A stretch of 64,000 bases of DNA from a bacterium (GTDB lineage: Bacteria; UBA10199; 2-02-FULL-44-16; JAAZCA01). The notes beneath the pieces are model-generated. The model saw nothing but the letters and a program-made list of their open reading frames with translations. It searched no databases and was not told the origin of the DNA. The DNA lies in contig JAJZQH010000012.1 of the NCBI GenBank assembly GCA_021810905.1, forward strand, positions 72,001 to 136,000, written 5' to 3'. This document shows positions 53,316 through 60,861 of this stretch, piece after piece (the stretch's first letter is position 1; every line of letters begins with the position of its first letter). A program made the translations under genes and the position numbers.

Positions 53316-54213
53316 TCGTTTCCGCGCCGCACTCCTGTTAATCGCAATCGCTTCGTTTCTCATCCCGGCCGCGTCGTACGCGCAGGGAGGAATCAGGCAA
53401 TTTCAGCGACAAGTCATGATCGGCGGCCGCATACCCGCGGCCATTCTCATCATCGGTTTCGAAAAAGATGCTGGCGCCATAGAAAAGCTGATGGATATCG
53501 TTTCCCAGAAGGCGAATGAAACCTTTGGACGCCTCGATGGAAATAATCCGGGCAGCGAGGTCGCACGGATCAACGCGGCCGCGGGGCAGAGTGCCGTACA
53601 GGCGTCCGAAGACGTGGTCGAGGCGTTCAAGACCGCGCAGCAATTATCGAAGTGGACGGACGGCGCGTTCGACGTGATCTACGGCGGGAGCGGCCACTAT
53701 AAAGACGTCTCCATCGGAGGCAACTCCGTTCAGCTCAAGAACGCGGGCATGCAGGCGCGCTTCGACGACATGATCGACGGGTTTCTCGCCGAGCTCATGA
53801 TCCGCTATATCTTCGCTTCCAGCATGCAGAACGCGATGGTCAAGGTTGGCAACACATTCCGCGGTATCGGCCAGAACGTGATGGGGCCGTGGAAGATCCA
53901 GGTGCAGGACGACGAAGGCACGTACGCGCATCACGCGCTCAACCTCTCCGTATCCAACACCGGCATCGCGACCGTGAGCGCTAATCAGTATCGCTCGCAG
54001 CAGCTCATCGACCCGCGCTCAAACAGCGCGGTGGCGCAGCCGTGCCGAGGCGTGACTCTCGTGATGAACGACGCCGCACTCGCGCAGGGTGTCGCGCACG
54101 CCGTGTTTCTGCTCGGGCCTGACGAGGGGCTGAAGCTCCTGGCAAAGCTCGGCAAGGCCAAGGCACTCATAGTGGACAACAACGGCAAGTTCATCCGAAG
54201 CCCGGGGTTTTAA
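53302..54213 (+). CDS. ApbE-like protein with degenerate motifs, copy 2
   Basis: The 303-residue precursor has a signal peptide (ALLLIAIASFLIPAASYA) followed by QGGIRQF. The middle resembles ApbE: ANETFGRLDGNNPGSEVARI, VVEAFKTAQQLSKWTDGAFD, and LIDPRSNSAVAQPCRGVTLV near the end. The catalytic loop is further eroded (FDDMIDGFLAELMIRYIF). Its start overlaps the preceding gene by 14 bp, which argues for co-translation. The two proteins may form a periplasmic pair that has diverged from FMN transferases, perhaps scaffolding proteins. That is inference. Confidence 0.7.
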   Translation: MPRNNRFRAALLLIAIASFLIPAASYAQGGIRQFQRQVMIGGRIPAAILIIGFEKDAGAIEKLMDIVSQKANETFGRLDGNNPGSEVARINAAAGQSAVQASEDVVEAFKTAQQLSKWTDGAFDVIYGGSGHYKDVSIGGNSVQLKNAGMQARFDDMIDGFLAELMIRYIFASSMQNAMVKVGNTFRGIGQNVMGPWKIQVQDDEGTYAHHALNLSVSNTGIATVSANQYRSQQLIDPRSNSAVAQPCRGVTLVMNDAALAQGVAHAVFLLGPDEGLKLLAKLGKAKALIVDNNGKFIRSPGF

Positions 54214-54306
54214 AGGCCGTCGTTCGTCGTTAGTCGTTCGTGAATCGTAACGGCCTGGGTGTGATTGCGAGGAGCCCTGAGTCCGTCGAAGAGCGACGAA
54301 GCAATC
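54213..54306. repeat. Partial heptad repeat next to a CATTGCGAG-type palindrome
   Basis: CGTCGTT, CGTCGTT, AGTCGTT and CGTGAAT form a left arm ending in CGTAACGGCC, which is the inverted end of the core found at 17280. No right arm is seen. Directly after it GATTGCGAGGAG (54262) pairs with GAAGCAATCC (54297), a different dispersed palindrome. Confidence 0.65.
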
Positions 54307-54368
54307 CCCTTCCATCGCAGATTATTCACTCGAAGAACTCAGAATATCTCTTCACAAATTCTCTCCCC

Positions 54369-55007
54369 CTACGGCTTCACGGCGTCTACAATCCGGCCGC
54401 GCAGGTCTCGAAAGAAGAGTTTCACTTTCTCCATATCGAGCGGTTTGACCATGCGCGGAAGCACCGCAATCGATTCCGCGTCCGCAATAACGCGAGCCCA
54501 ACTGAAGGGTTCGATGCCGGCGTCCTTGTTCCCTGCGAGCGATAACAGATCCAGGATATCGTATTTTTCGTTTTTCATGATGAAGTACAGATCGACGTAA
54601 TCCTTTGGATCGAGCCTGCCGTAGATCGCCAGCACCTTGTTCACCGCGATATTCTTCGGAGTATCCACCATGATGCCGTCGATAAGCTGCGGGCTGCCTA
54701 CGCGGAAATCCACGTCGCGCACGAGATCGAGCTGAAGCTCCTTCTCAACGCGAAAACGGCGGAAGGTTGAGGAGCTGCGCTCCATCTTGAGCGACAGGCC
54801 TGCATCGCGTATGCCGTCGCGGACGATGCGGTCCATTGATTCAATCCCGGCGCTATGCGTGAAGAGATCCAGATCATCGGAATACCGATGCTCAAGATGG
54901 AAGGCAGACAGCGCTGTCCCTCCGGTGAGGTAGAAATGCCGACGTATCTCCTTGTCGGCAAAAAGGAGTTTAAGCACTCTTTGCTGCAGGTCGGTGAGAA
55001 TTTTCAT
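54369..55007 (-). CDS. AbiEii/AbiGii-type nucleotidyltransferase toxin
   Basis: The 212-residue protein is a minimal-nucleotidyltransferase-fold toxin of the AbiE type. The diagnostic motif GGTALSAFHLEHRYSDDLDL lies near residues 28-47, and RVEKELQLDLV with the PKNIAVNKVLAIYGRLDPKD segment follows. Such toxins modify cellular targets (for AbiEii and relatives, NTP transfer, in some cases to tRNA) and are held in check by a co-encoded antitoxin. The ATG at 55007 has GGGAGG before it; the longer frame contains a dispersed palindrome. The antitoxin gene lies upstream and overlaps by 38 bp. Confidence 0.85.
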   Translation of the reverse strand: MKILTDLQQRVLKLLFADKEIRRHFYLTGGTALSAFHLEHRYSDDLDLFTHSAGIESMDRIVRDGIRDAGLSLKMERSSSTFRRFRVEKELQLDLVRDVDFRVGSPQLIDGIMVDTPKNIAVNKVLAIYGRLDPKDYVDLYFIMKNEKYDILDLLSLAGNKDAGIEPFSWARVIADAESIAVLPRMVKPLDMEKVKLFFRDLRGRIVDAVKP

Positions 55008-55455
55008 CAGGCCCTCCCTGCCTGCCGGCAGGCAGGCTCTTCCAGCGCCGGATCGCATATTCCCAATGTTCCCTTATCTTTGATGGAAGCCTTAACATCG
55101 GAAGATCACGCTCGATCTGTGCTGGCGTGAGATACTGGAAGACCTCGCCCAGCTTCGCGTGTTCCAGAATCCGCGCCACGAGCCAGAGCCGCTGTTTCAC
55201 AGGACCCGCCAGGACCTCCCTCACCTGACCCTCGCTCATATCGTAGTCCCACAGAAACGACGGGCGTTCCCGTTGCTCTTCCCGTAGGATCGGCCTGAGG
55301 GGGATGCTTCCGCTCTTTGCCATGAAGTCGAGGATCGCAATGCGTGCCAGCGCCGAGAAGCTCCCGATAGCGGGGTTCTCCTCCAGATACCGATCGAGGA
55401 GTTGCTGCTCCTGACGGGAGAAACGCACGGTCTTGAGTTCGCCCTTGTTCTTCAT
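54970..55455 (-). CDS. Putative antitoxin of the AbiE-type pair
   Basis: The 161-residue protein precedes and overlaps the toxin gene. The N-terminal part (VRFSRQEQQLLDRYLEENPA) resembles a ribbon-helix-helix DNA-binding region, unlike the winged-helix domain of classical AbiEi. The rest is helical (REVLAGPVKQRLWLVARILE). A perfect 25-bp palindrome lies just upstream, fitting autoregulation. The ATG at 55455 is preferred over 55473, which lies in the palindrome. TATAAT lies two bases before this ATG, too close for an ordinary leader. The C-terminal tail (SLPAGRQGG) is encoded by a dispersed CCTGCCGGCAGG palindrome. Confidence 0.75.
   Translation of the reverse strand: MKNKGELKTVRFSRQEQQLLDRYLEENPAIGSFSALARIAILDFMAKSGSIPLRPILREEQRERPSFLWDYDMSEGQVREVLAGPVKQRLWLVARILEHAKLGEVFQYLTPAQIERDLPMLRLPSKIREHWEYAIRRWKSLPAGRQGGPDENSHRPAAKSA
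55017..55036. repeat. 20-bp perfect palindrome in the toxin-antitoxin overlap
   Basis: CCTGCCTGCCGGCAGGCAGG is fully palindromic. It encodes LPAGRQ in the antitoxin C-terminus and lies just before the toxin ribosome-binding site, so it may form a hairpin controlling toxin translation. It resembles a dispersed palindrome seen in other genomes. Confidence 0.7.
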
Positions 55456-55460
55456 GATTA

Positions 55461-55485
55461 TATTGTAATACATTGTATTACAATA
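55461..55485 (-). promoter_or_regulatory. Palindromic operator of the toxin-antitoxin operon
   Basis: TATTGTAATACA, one base, then TGTATTACAATA form a perfect 12-bp inverted repeat immediately upstream of the antitoxin start. It is probably the antitoxin-binding site. Confidence 0.75.
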
Positions 55486-55562
55486 ATCAACGGCTTTAAA
55501 AACCCGCGCCTCCTCGCAAAAATTGAATTCCAGGGCAGATCCTGCTAGAAGGCGCCAGACCC

Positions 55563-56219
55563 ATGTTCACGAGCTATCTCCAGCTCCTCGATAAGATCGA
55601 CCGCTTTGCCGCGAGGCTGCGTGCGAAGTATCCACGGGCATTCGCCTGCAGGCCTAGGTGCGCGGACTGCTGCGTGGCGGGGATACGAATCTGGCGGGTG
55701 GAGTACGATAACATCGCTGCAAGCAATGCAAGCAACGCGAGAAACGCAAGCAACGTAAACCTGGTCGAGAACGAACGCACGATCGCACCAGCGCACCAGC
55801 ACACGCTGTCACGAATGCACCAACGCACGAAGTTGCGAACGCACGATCGCACGAACGCACGATCGCACCGCTGTCCTCTCCTCGATACTGAAGGTCGCTG
55901 CACGATCTACGGCGCGAGGCCGGTGGTCTGCAGGCTGTGGGGGTTGCCGCAGCTGCTCTCGGAGTGTCATTGCGAGCCTGCCGAAGGCGGGCGTGGCAAT
56001 CCCCGTGAGTCAGAGGGATTGCTTCGGTACCCTCGCAATGACACGAACGTTCTTACCTGTTGCGAGCAAAACTTCGTGCAGGGCGTATCGCTCTCCGAAC
56101 TGCCGCCCTCCGATACGATCAATCAACAGACCGTGCTCACAACCCTCGCCGCCATCAATCACGTCTATTGCTGGGCCATCGGAACGGACCCTGAGGAGAG
56201 GCTCCCGCTTGCCCGTTGA
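55563..56219 (+). CDS. YkgJ-like cysteine-cluster protein with repeat-encoded insertions
   Basis: The 218-residue protein is of the YkgJ/UPF0153 type, with a CxxxCxxCC cluster (ACRPRCADCCVAG near residue 29) and a later CPLLDTEGRCTIYGARPVVC block that together bind zinc or an iron-sulfur cluster. Two stretches are foreign to the family. Residues 52-100 come from 9- and 8-bp tandem repeats (SNASNARNASN, then RTHDRTNARSHR). Residues 137-160 come from a CATTGCGAG-type palindrome (CHCEPAEGGRGNPR). The conserved blocks lie on either side of both insertions and remain in frame. Confidence 0.8.
   Translation: MFTSYLQLLDKIDRFAARLRAKYPRAFACRPRCADCCVAGIRIWRVEYDNIAASNASNARNASNVNLVENERTIAPAHQHTLSRMHQRTKLRTHDRTNARSHRCPLLDTEGRCTIYGARPVVCRLWGLPQLLSECHCEPAEGGRGNPRESEGLLRYPRNDTNVLTCCEQNFVQGVSLSELPPSDTINQQTVLTTLAAINHVYCWAIGTDPEERLPLAR
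55713..55870. repeat. 9-bp then 8-bp tandem repeats inside the YkgJ-like gene
   Basis: GCAAGCAAT-type nonamers (about 55717-55755) are followed by octamers such as AACGCACG, ATCGCACG and ATCGCACC (about 55773-55868). The arms are direct, not inverted. Octamers resemble those at 44870-44930. Confidence 0.85.
55964..56044. repeat. CATTGCGAG palindrome inside the YkgJ-like gene
   Basis: GTGTCATTGCGAG (55964-55976) and CTCGCAATGACAC (56032-56044) form a 13-bp perfect inverted repeat. The 55 bases between contain GGCAATCC and GGATTGC. It belongs to a palindrome family found between genes of many bacteria, here translated in frame. Confidence 0.85.
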
Positions 56220-56253
56220 CCGCCCCTGCGATCGTTTATTTCAAAAATATTTA

Positions 56254-56280
56254 GCAACTTAGCGAAAGGCCGTCCGATAA
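56254..56280 (+). promoter_or_regulatory. Sigma-28-like promoter motif
   Basis: GCAACTTA, 11 bases, then TCCGATAA lie about 31 bases before the ATG at 56312. GGAGGGAG follows it. Confidence 0.6.
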
Positions 56281-56311
56281 GGAGGGAGACACCACGCATT
56301 AGGAGACTTCC

Positions 56312-57444
56312 ATGTCGATCGAAAGTACAGGCACACTGGCGACCCTGCCGATTTCCTATTACAACAATGAAGTGGAACTCGCCGTAACGACGGATGGAGC
56401 TGAGGTGGATCCGGATTCCGACGTCGTTCAGTTTGAACAGGGAACCACGCCATTTGATTCAACCGATGACGTCAAGTATGCCGCCATCGCGAAGGTGACT
56501 CCTTCCGGATCGCTGCGCATCACCGGTCGCTATTCCGCCCCTGAGCCCGGCATACGATCTTCAGATCTCTTCCTTGCCGCGGGAGGATCGCTAATTTCGA
56601 GCAATCTCAACACGTCGTCGTCCACTACAACGGGGATATCCCCGGCACTCCGATCGATCATATAGCTCAGATCCTCACCGGCATCCGCTGCTATCTCGGC
56701 TATCCTGCCACGGATGGTATTCTGGAGGCAGAGAATGGAATTCGCAGGATATCGCTCGTATTGAACGCAGCTGCGGCACTCGTCTGGCAGGAGCGCTTTG
56801 CGCCGCACGTGAAAAAACTGGAGGACCTGTGGCTCGTCAGTGAATGCATCACGAACATCGCTCATGTAACGTATGAGACGCGTTGGGAGGGGGAACAGCA
56901 AGACACGGCAGGGGTCGTGGCCATGATGCGTTTCAGCAATTTTGGCGGCGAGCGCCTGCTAAAACGAATCGCGGATTTCGTCCGCGCGGAGAATCCGGAA
57001 AGAAGCCAAGAGGAAATCCGGCTGATCTCCGAGGCAACGTATGCGCTGCATCTCCGAACAGATACCGTCAAAGAACTTCAAGCGAAAAAGTGGACCAGAA
57101 GTACAAAAAATGGAATCAACGCCCTTATCAGAAATCACCATCCGGTTCAGAACGCCGCTCCGACGACACCTTCGACGTCCGGTGAGGCCGTAGCGCTGGC
57201 GCAAAAACTCCGCGAACTGACGATTCCCGAATTCACGGCGCTCGATACCTTGCGCCAGATCCGGGTCGCTGCCCGCATGATCCAGGAACGTAACGAAGAC
57301 GCCGAAAGTCTGGGCGATTTAAGGTCGTCCTGTCAGGCGCCTCTTTTCGCCATCCGATCCCTACCGATACGCACCTCCGAGCGAGGCGCCCAGCACCTCA
57401 TTCACGGTCGTGCCGTTGATCGTGTATTTCGGACCAGCGCTTAA
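56312..57444 (+). pseudogene. Orphan gene with a frameshift near 56550-56660
   Basis: Two reading frames seem to belong to one gene. The first (56312-56665) starts MSIESTGTLATLPISYYNNE and ends with an out-of-frame tail. The second frame is open from about 56545 and reads QHVVVHYNGDIPGTPIDHIA, then ILTGIRCYLGYPATDGILEA, before the TTG at 56761. It goes on to 57444 through a helical region (RLISEATYALHLRTDTVKEL). The two frames overlap between 56545 and 56665, so one base gained or lost there would restore a protein of about 375 residues. The last 28 codons are antisense to the next gene's end, so the 3' end may be altered too. I know no family for it. A sequencing error is possible. Confidence 0.5.
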
Positions 57445-59163
57445 GTTCGCGCCGGAGAAGATATGGACCGCGCCCTTCCCGGCGTTAGCGCCCATCGCGG
57501 AGATCGCGACATCCGCCCTGCCATCACCGTCGATATCGCCGATGCCGGAGACGCTCCGGCCAAAGGCGTAATTCGCAGCCGCGCCGCTGATAGCAAGCTC
57601 GGCGAGGGTTTTGCCTGCGCCATTCGCATCCATTCCGTAGATCCAGGCCTTGCCCACGCCAGGAACTCCCCCCACGGCGGCAGAAGGCAGTCCCACAACG
57701 ATGTCACTGCGTCCATCTCCGTCCACATCCCCTGCGCCGGAGATGACGATCGAAAGCCCAATCACCCCAGGCAGGTTCTTGAACGCCGCAGCGGCCTTGG
57801 TTTCGTCGAGATTCACCGTTCCCGTCGCCGGGATGATCTTGCCGCTGAAGAGGTCCACATCCCAGGGCTGGACAGTTGTGATCGCCAGATCATCGATGCC
57901 GTCGCCGTCGGCATCGCCGGCTGAGGCAAACGCCTGTCCGAAGAACATCACCGCTGCGCCAGACGAGAAGGCTACTGCAGCGCTGGCGAGTTTTGTATCA
58001 GCGCTCAAGTCTTTGGCCCGGAAGAGATAGACCTTGCCGGATGCAGGATTCGTGACATCGGCCATCAGATCGTCCCTGCCGTCTCCATCGATATCCCGCA
58101 ACCCCGTGACGGCAAAACCAAACCGATCCCCATTGGCGCCGCCGTTGACGATATACAGCGCATCAGCTCCCTTCTTCGTGCCGGCGAGCCCCTTGCCGCT
58201 GAAGACATACGCTGCGCCGGGACGACTGTTGTCCGCGGGCTCGCCCACGATGACGTCATCGTATCCGTCTCCATCCACGTCGTATCCGCCGGAGATAGAC
58301 GTGCCGAATGCACACGCCTGCAGCTGCCTGCCGAACAGGAACGCATCCGCTTCAGTGATCTTCTTTGACACAGGTTGCGCGCCGGACAATTTTGCACCGC
58401 TGAAGAGATAGGCAGCTCCCACGTCGTTAATCAGGACGGAGTCGTAGGTCGGCACGCCGATCAATACGTCGGCGTATCCGTCGGCATCAACGTCGCCTAC
58501 GACGGCGACCTGCGTTCCGGCGGCAAGGACTCCCCCCTGCAGATCGCCCGCAATCGTGGCCATCGGCGCGATCGGATTATTGGCGATAGCGGCCCCGCTG
58601 TAGATATACACAGAGCCTGGATTTCCAGCCGCCGCAACGACAAGATCGGGCGACCCGTCGCCGTTGATGTCGCCGGCGGTCATCGTGGCGAAGGGCTGCT
58701 CCAATGCAGCCATCGCGCTCTTTGCCGCAGACTGCGCAGCCGTGGATATCTGTAGTTTATATGTAGTCTTCGCCAACAACTTCTTTTGCGGCTTGAAAGT
58801 CACAATAGTGTTATCCGCGTTCCACGCAAAGGTGCCAGGCACTTTATTTCCCGCGCCATCCATGAGGGCAGCCGCCCCCTCCACCGATGGCGCATCCATC
58901 GCCTCTGAAAAAGTCATCTTCAGCGAGACGGTCAGCGGAATAGGCTTGGCGGATGGATCCATCTCCTGCCCGTCAAGCCGCACGAGTTTTACGGTTACGG
59001 TCGGCGCAGCCGCCGGTGGATTTGGGACCTGGCTCTCAACATTGCCCTGTCCTTGACCCTGCCCCCCACCGCCGGAACAGCCGAAGTGCGATGACATCAA
59101 TGCGATGGAGAAGATAGCTGCTATCATCGACAACGTACGACCCACTGAAAATATCCTCGACAT
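57361..59163 (-). CDS. FG-GAP/integrin-alpha-like repeat lipoprotein
   Basis: The 600-residue precursor has a signal sequence with lipobox HFGC near residue 29, followed by Gly/Gln-rich GGGGQGQGQGN. Residues 50-145 form a bacterial Ig-like domain of the Big_5 type (SLKMTFSEAMDAPSVEG and WNADNTIVTFKPQKKLLAKT). From about 165 on come seven or so FG-GAP repeats, each with a calcium loop such as DINGDGSPDLVV, DVDADGYADVLIG, DVDGDGYDDVIVG and DIDGDGRADVAIS. These build a beta-propeller at the cell surface. GGAGC precedes the ATG and a sigma-70 promoter lies upstream. A GTGCCAGGCAC at 58832 is read as KVPGTF. Confidence 0.9.
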   Translation of the reverse strand: MSRIFSVGRTLSMIAAIFSIALMSSHFGCSGGGGQGQGQGNVESQVPNPPAAAPTVTVKLVRLDGQEMDPSAKPIPLTVSLKMTFSEAMDAPSVEGAAALMDGAGNKVPGTFAWNADNTIVTFKPQKKLLAKTTYKLQISTAAQSAAKSAMAALEQPFATMTAGDINGDGSPDLVVAAAGNPGSVYIYSGAAIANNPIAPMATIAGDLQGGVLAAGTQVAVVGDVDADGYADVLIGVPTYDSVLINDVGAAYLFSGAKLSGAQPVSKKITEADAFLFGRQLQACAFGTSISGGYDVDGDGYDDVIVGEPADNSRPGAAYVFSGKGLAGTKKGADALYIVNGGANGDRFGFAVTGLRDIDGDGRDDLMADVTNPASGKVYLFRAKDLSADTKLASAAVAFSSGAAVMFFGQAFASAGDADGDGIDDLAITTVQPWDVDLFSGKIIPATGTVNLDETKAAAAFKNLPGVIGLSIVISGAGDVDGDGRSDIVVGLPSAAVGGVPGVGKAWIYGMDANGAGKTLAELAISGAAANYAFGRSVSGIGDIDGDGRADVAISAMGANAGKGAVHIFSGANLSAGPKYTINGTTVNEVLGASLGGAYR

Positions 59164-59204
59164 AATAAGCTCCTCTCTCTCGAGAACCCGATCAATCTGT
59201 TATC

Positions 59205-59232
59205 ATTATAATGGGGTTTTTTGTTCAGACAA
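59205..59232 (-). promoter_or_regulatory. Sigma-70-type promoter of the FG-GAP gene
   Basis: On the minus strand TTGTCT, 16 bases, then TATAAT, about 40 bases before the start at 59163. Confidence 0.65.
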
Positions 59233-59345
59233 ATCTATAATAAAAGAAACTAAAAAACATTTGGTTAATCTTCCAAACCCAGGTCGCCGGCAAATAACCT
59301 ATTAAATATCAACGAACTACCGACATGACGGAGCAAATCGCACTC

Positions 59346-59489
59346 GTGCCTGGCACCAAATCGCACTCGTGGAGGTTCGTGTTCCTCCGTCTGCTGAGGT
59401 TCGTGCCTGGCACTGTTCTTCTGTTCTTCTCCCTCTAAGGCTCGAACGACGGCGGACGCTGCAATCGGGAAACAACGGTTGCCTGGCAC
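59346..59489. repeat. REP-like cluster
   Basis: Units lie at 59346-59356, 59403-59413 and 59479-59489 in the gene-free interval 59233-59571. The first is bordered by direct repeats AAATCGCACTCGTG. I see no gene in this interval. Confidence 0.78.
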
Positions 59490-59571
59490 CTTTTTCCGAT
59501 GGCTTTCGAGACCCCATAAACCTGTTGACGCCCCCTTTTCCCTTTCCTATAGCCGCGCGACGGGAGGAATC

Positions 59572-60522
59572 ATGGCCAAAAAGGGCGGCCTTCTCATAGC
59601 GCTGGGCGGAAACGCGATCTCCAAGCCAGGCCTCAGGGGCACCATCCAGGAGCAGTTCTACTCCACGGTTGAAAGCATGGAGCACGTGGCGGAACTCGTT
59701 ATCAACGGTTTCGACCGCATACTGGTCACACACGGCAACGGGCCGCAGGTCGGCGCGGCCATCCTCCGCAGCGAGATCGCTTCGCGTTCGGTATATCCCC
59801 TTCCAATGGACGTCTGCGGAGCAGACACTCAGGGCGGCATGGGCTATATGATCCAGCAGGTGCTCTGCAACTGCCTGCGCAAACGCGGGGTCAAGCTGCC
59901 GGTGGTCACGGCAATCACGCAAGTGCTCGTGGACGCGCACGATCCCGCGTTCGAGAACCCGTCAAAACCCGTCGGCATGTTCTACTCCGAGCAGGAGGCA
60001 AAGGAGCTCATGGCCGGCCGAAGCTGGACCATGCGCGAGGACGCAGGCCGCGGCTGGCGCCGCGTCGTGCCGTCACCAAAGCCCGTGCGCGTGCTGGAGG
60101 CCGAGCCCATCAAGGTGATGTTCGACAAGGGCTACATCGTGATCTGCGGCGGTGGCGGCGGAATCCCGGTATCTCTCAACCGCCACAATACGTATTACGG
60201 CATCGAGGCCGTGATAGACAAGGACCTCACCAGCGCGCTCATCGCGAATGAGGTAGGCGCCGAAACGCTCGTAATAATGACCGGCGTGGAGTACGCGTAC
60301 ATCGGTTACGGCACGCCAAACCAGCGCGCGCTGACGAACGTAACGGCTGATGAACTCACAACCCACCTGGAACACGGTGAGTTTGCGGATGGCAGCATGA
60401 AGCCAAAAATAAAAGCATGCCTTCAGTTCCTGCAGCACGGCGGCAAAGAGGCGATCATCACCTCCATACCAAAGTGCCTGGCGGCGCTGAGGGGAAAGAC
60501 TGGGACGCATATCAAAGGCTGA
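59572..60522 (+). CDS. arcC: Carbamate kinase
   Basis: The 316-residue amino-acid-kinase-fold enzyme transfers phosphate between carbamoyl phosphate and ADP. It shows LLIALGGNAISKPG at the start, LVTHGNGPQVGAA near residue 47, VICGGGGGIPV and YYGIEAVIDKDLTSALIANE, all typical of carbamate kinase. The ATG at 59572 follows GGGAGGAAT; the longer frame is repeat-derived. No arginine deiminase or ornithine carbamoyltransferase genes are near, so its pathway here is open; purine or agmatine catabolism or carbamoyl phosphate supply are possible. Confidence 0.92.
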   Translation: MAKKGGLLIALGGNAISKPGLRGTIQEQFYSTVESMEHVAELVINGFDRILVTHGNGPQVGAAILRSEIASRSVYPLPMDVCGADTQGGMGYMIQQVLCNCLRKRGVKLPVVTAITQVLVDAHDPAFENPSKPVGMFYSEQEAKELMAGRSWTMREDAGRGWRRVVPSPKPVRVLEAEPIKVMFDKGYIVICGGGGGIPVSLNRHNTYYGIEAVIDKDLTSALIANEVGAETLVIMTGVEYAYIGYGTPNQRALTNVTADELTTHLEHGEFADGSMKPKIKACLQFLQHGGKEAIITSIPKCLAALRGKTGTHIKG

Positions 60523-60530
60523 GCGTTAAA

Positions 60531-60617
60531 CCGTCGTTCGTCGTTCGTCGTTAGTCGATCGTCGTTCGCAAACAGGGAGGGGTAAACGAACGACCAACGA
60601 CGATCGACGAACGACGG
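60531..60617. repeat. Heptad repeat with inverted arms after carbamate kinase
   Basis: The left arm is CGTCGTT, CGTCGTT, CGTCGTT, AGTCGAT and CGTCGTT. The right arm is AACGACC, AACGACG, ATCGACG and AACGACG. The core CAAACAGGGAGGGGTAAACG is short. The ends CCGTCGTTCGTCG and CGACGAACGACGG are perfect complements. Confidence 0.92.
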
Positions 60618-60635
60618 TGTTGAAAGGAGGAGCCA

Positions 60636-60791
60636 ATGCCACGTCTTGACGCACTTGATTTCGAAAACCCGGAGACCTGCCCGAATTGCGGCCAGTTCGT
60701 GGGCGGAGATTCCACATGCCCCAACTGTGGCGCTATTCTCTTCGAGGAAGACGAGCTGAGCCCGTTTGAAGAAGAGAGTGAAGCGGAGTAA
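60636..60791 (+). CDS. Small zinc-ribbon protein
   Basis: This 51-residue gene has AAAGGAGG seven bases before its ATG. The product has two CPNCG knuckles 14 residues apart (ETCPNCGQFVGGDSTCPNCG), so it should bind one zinc ion. The tail is strongly acidic (EEDELSPFEEESEAE). Such stand-alone zinc ribbons often bind nucleic acid or a larger protein, but the role is unknown. It may be expressed with carbamate kinase if transcription passes the heptad hairpin. Confidence 0.8.
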   Translation: MPRLDALDFENPETCPNCGQFVGGDSTCPNCGAILFEEDELSPFEEESEAE

Positions 60792-60861
60792 ACAGCTGAA
60801 AAAATCCTAAAAAATCATTGAACTATACGATACCGCATGGTACGAGCGCACACGTTTTTTT

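Noticed and set aside
56545-56665. Programmed ribosomal frameshift in the 56312 gene
   Set aside because: No slippery heptamer or following stem-loop is evident; mutation or sequencing error is simpler.
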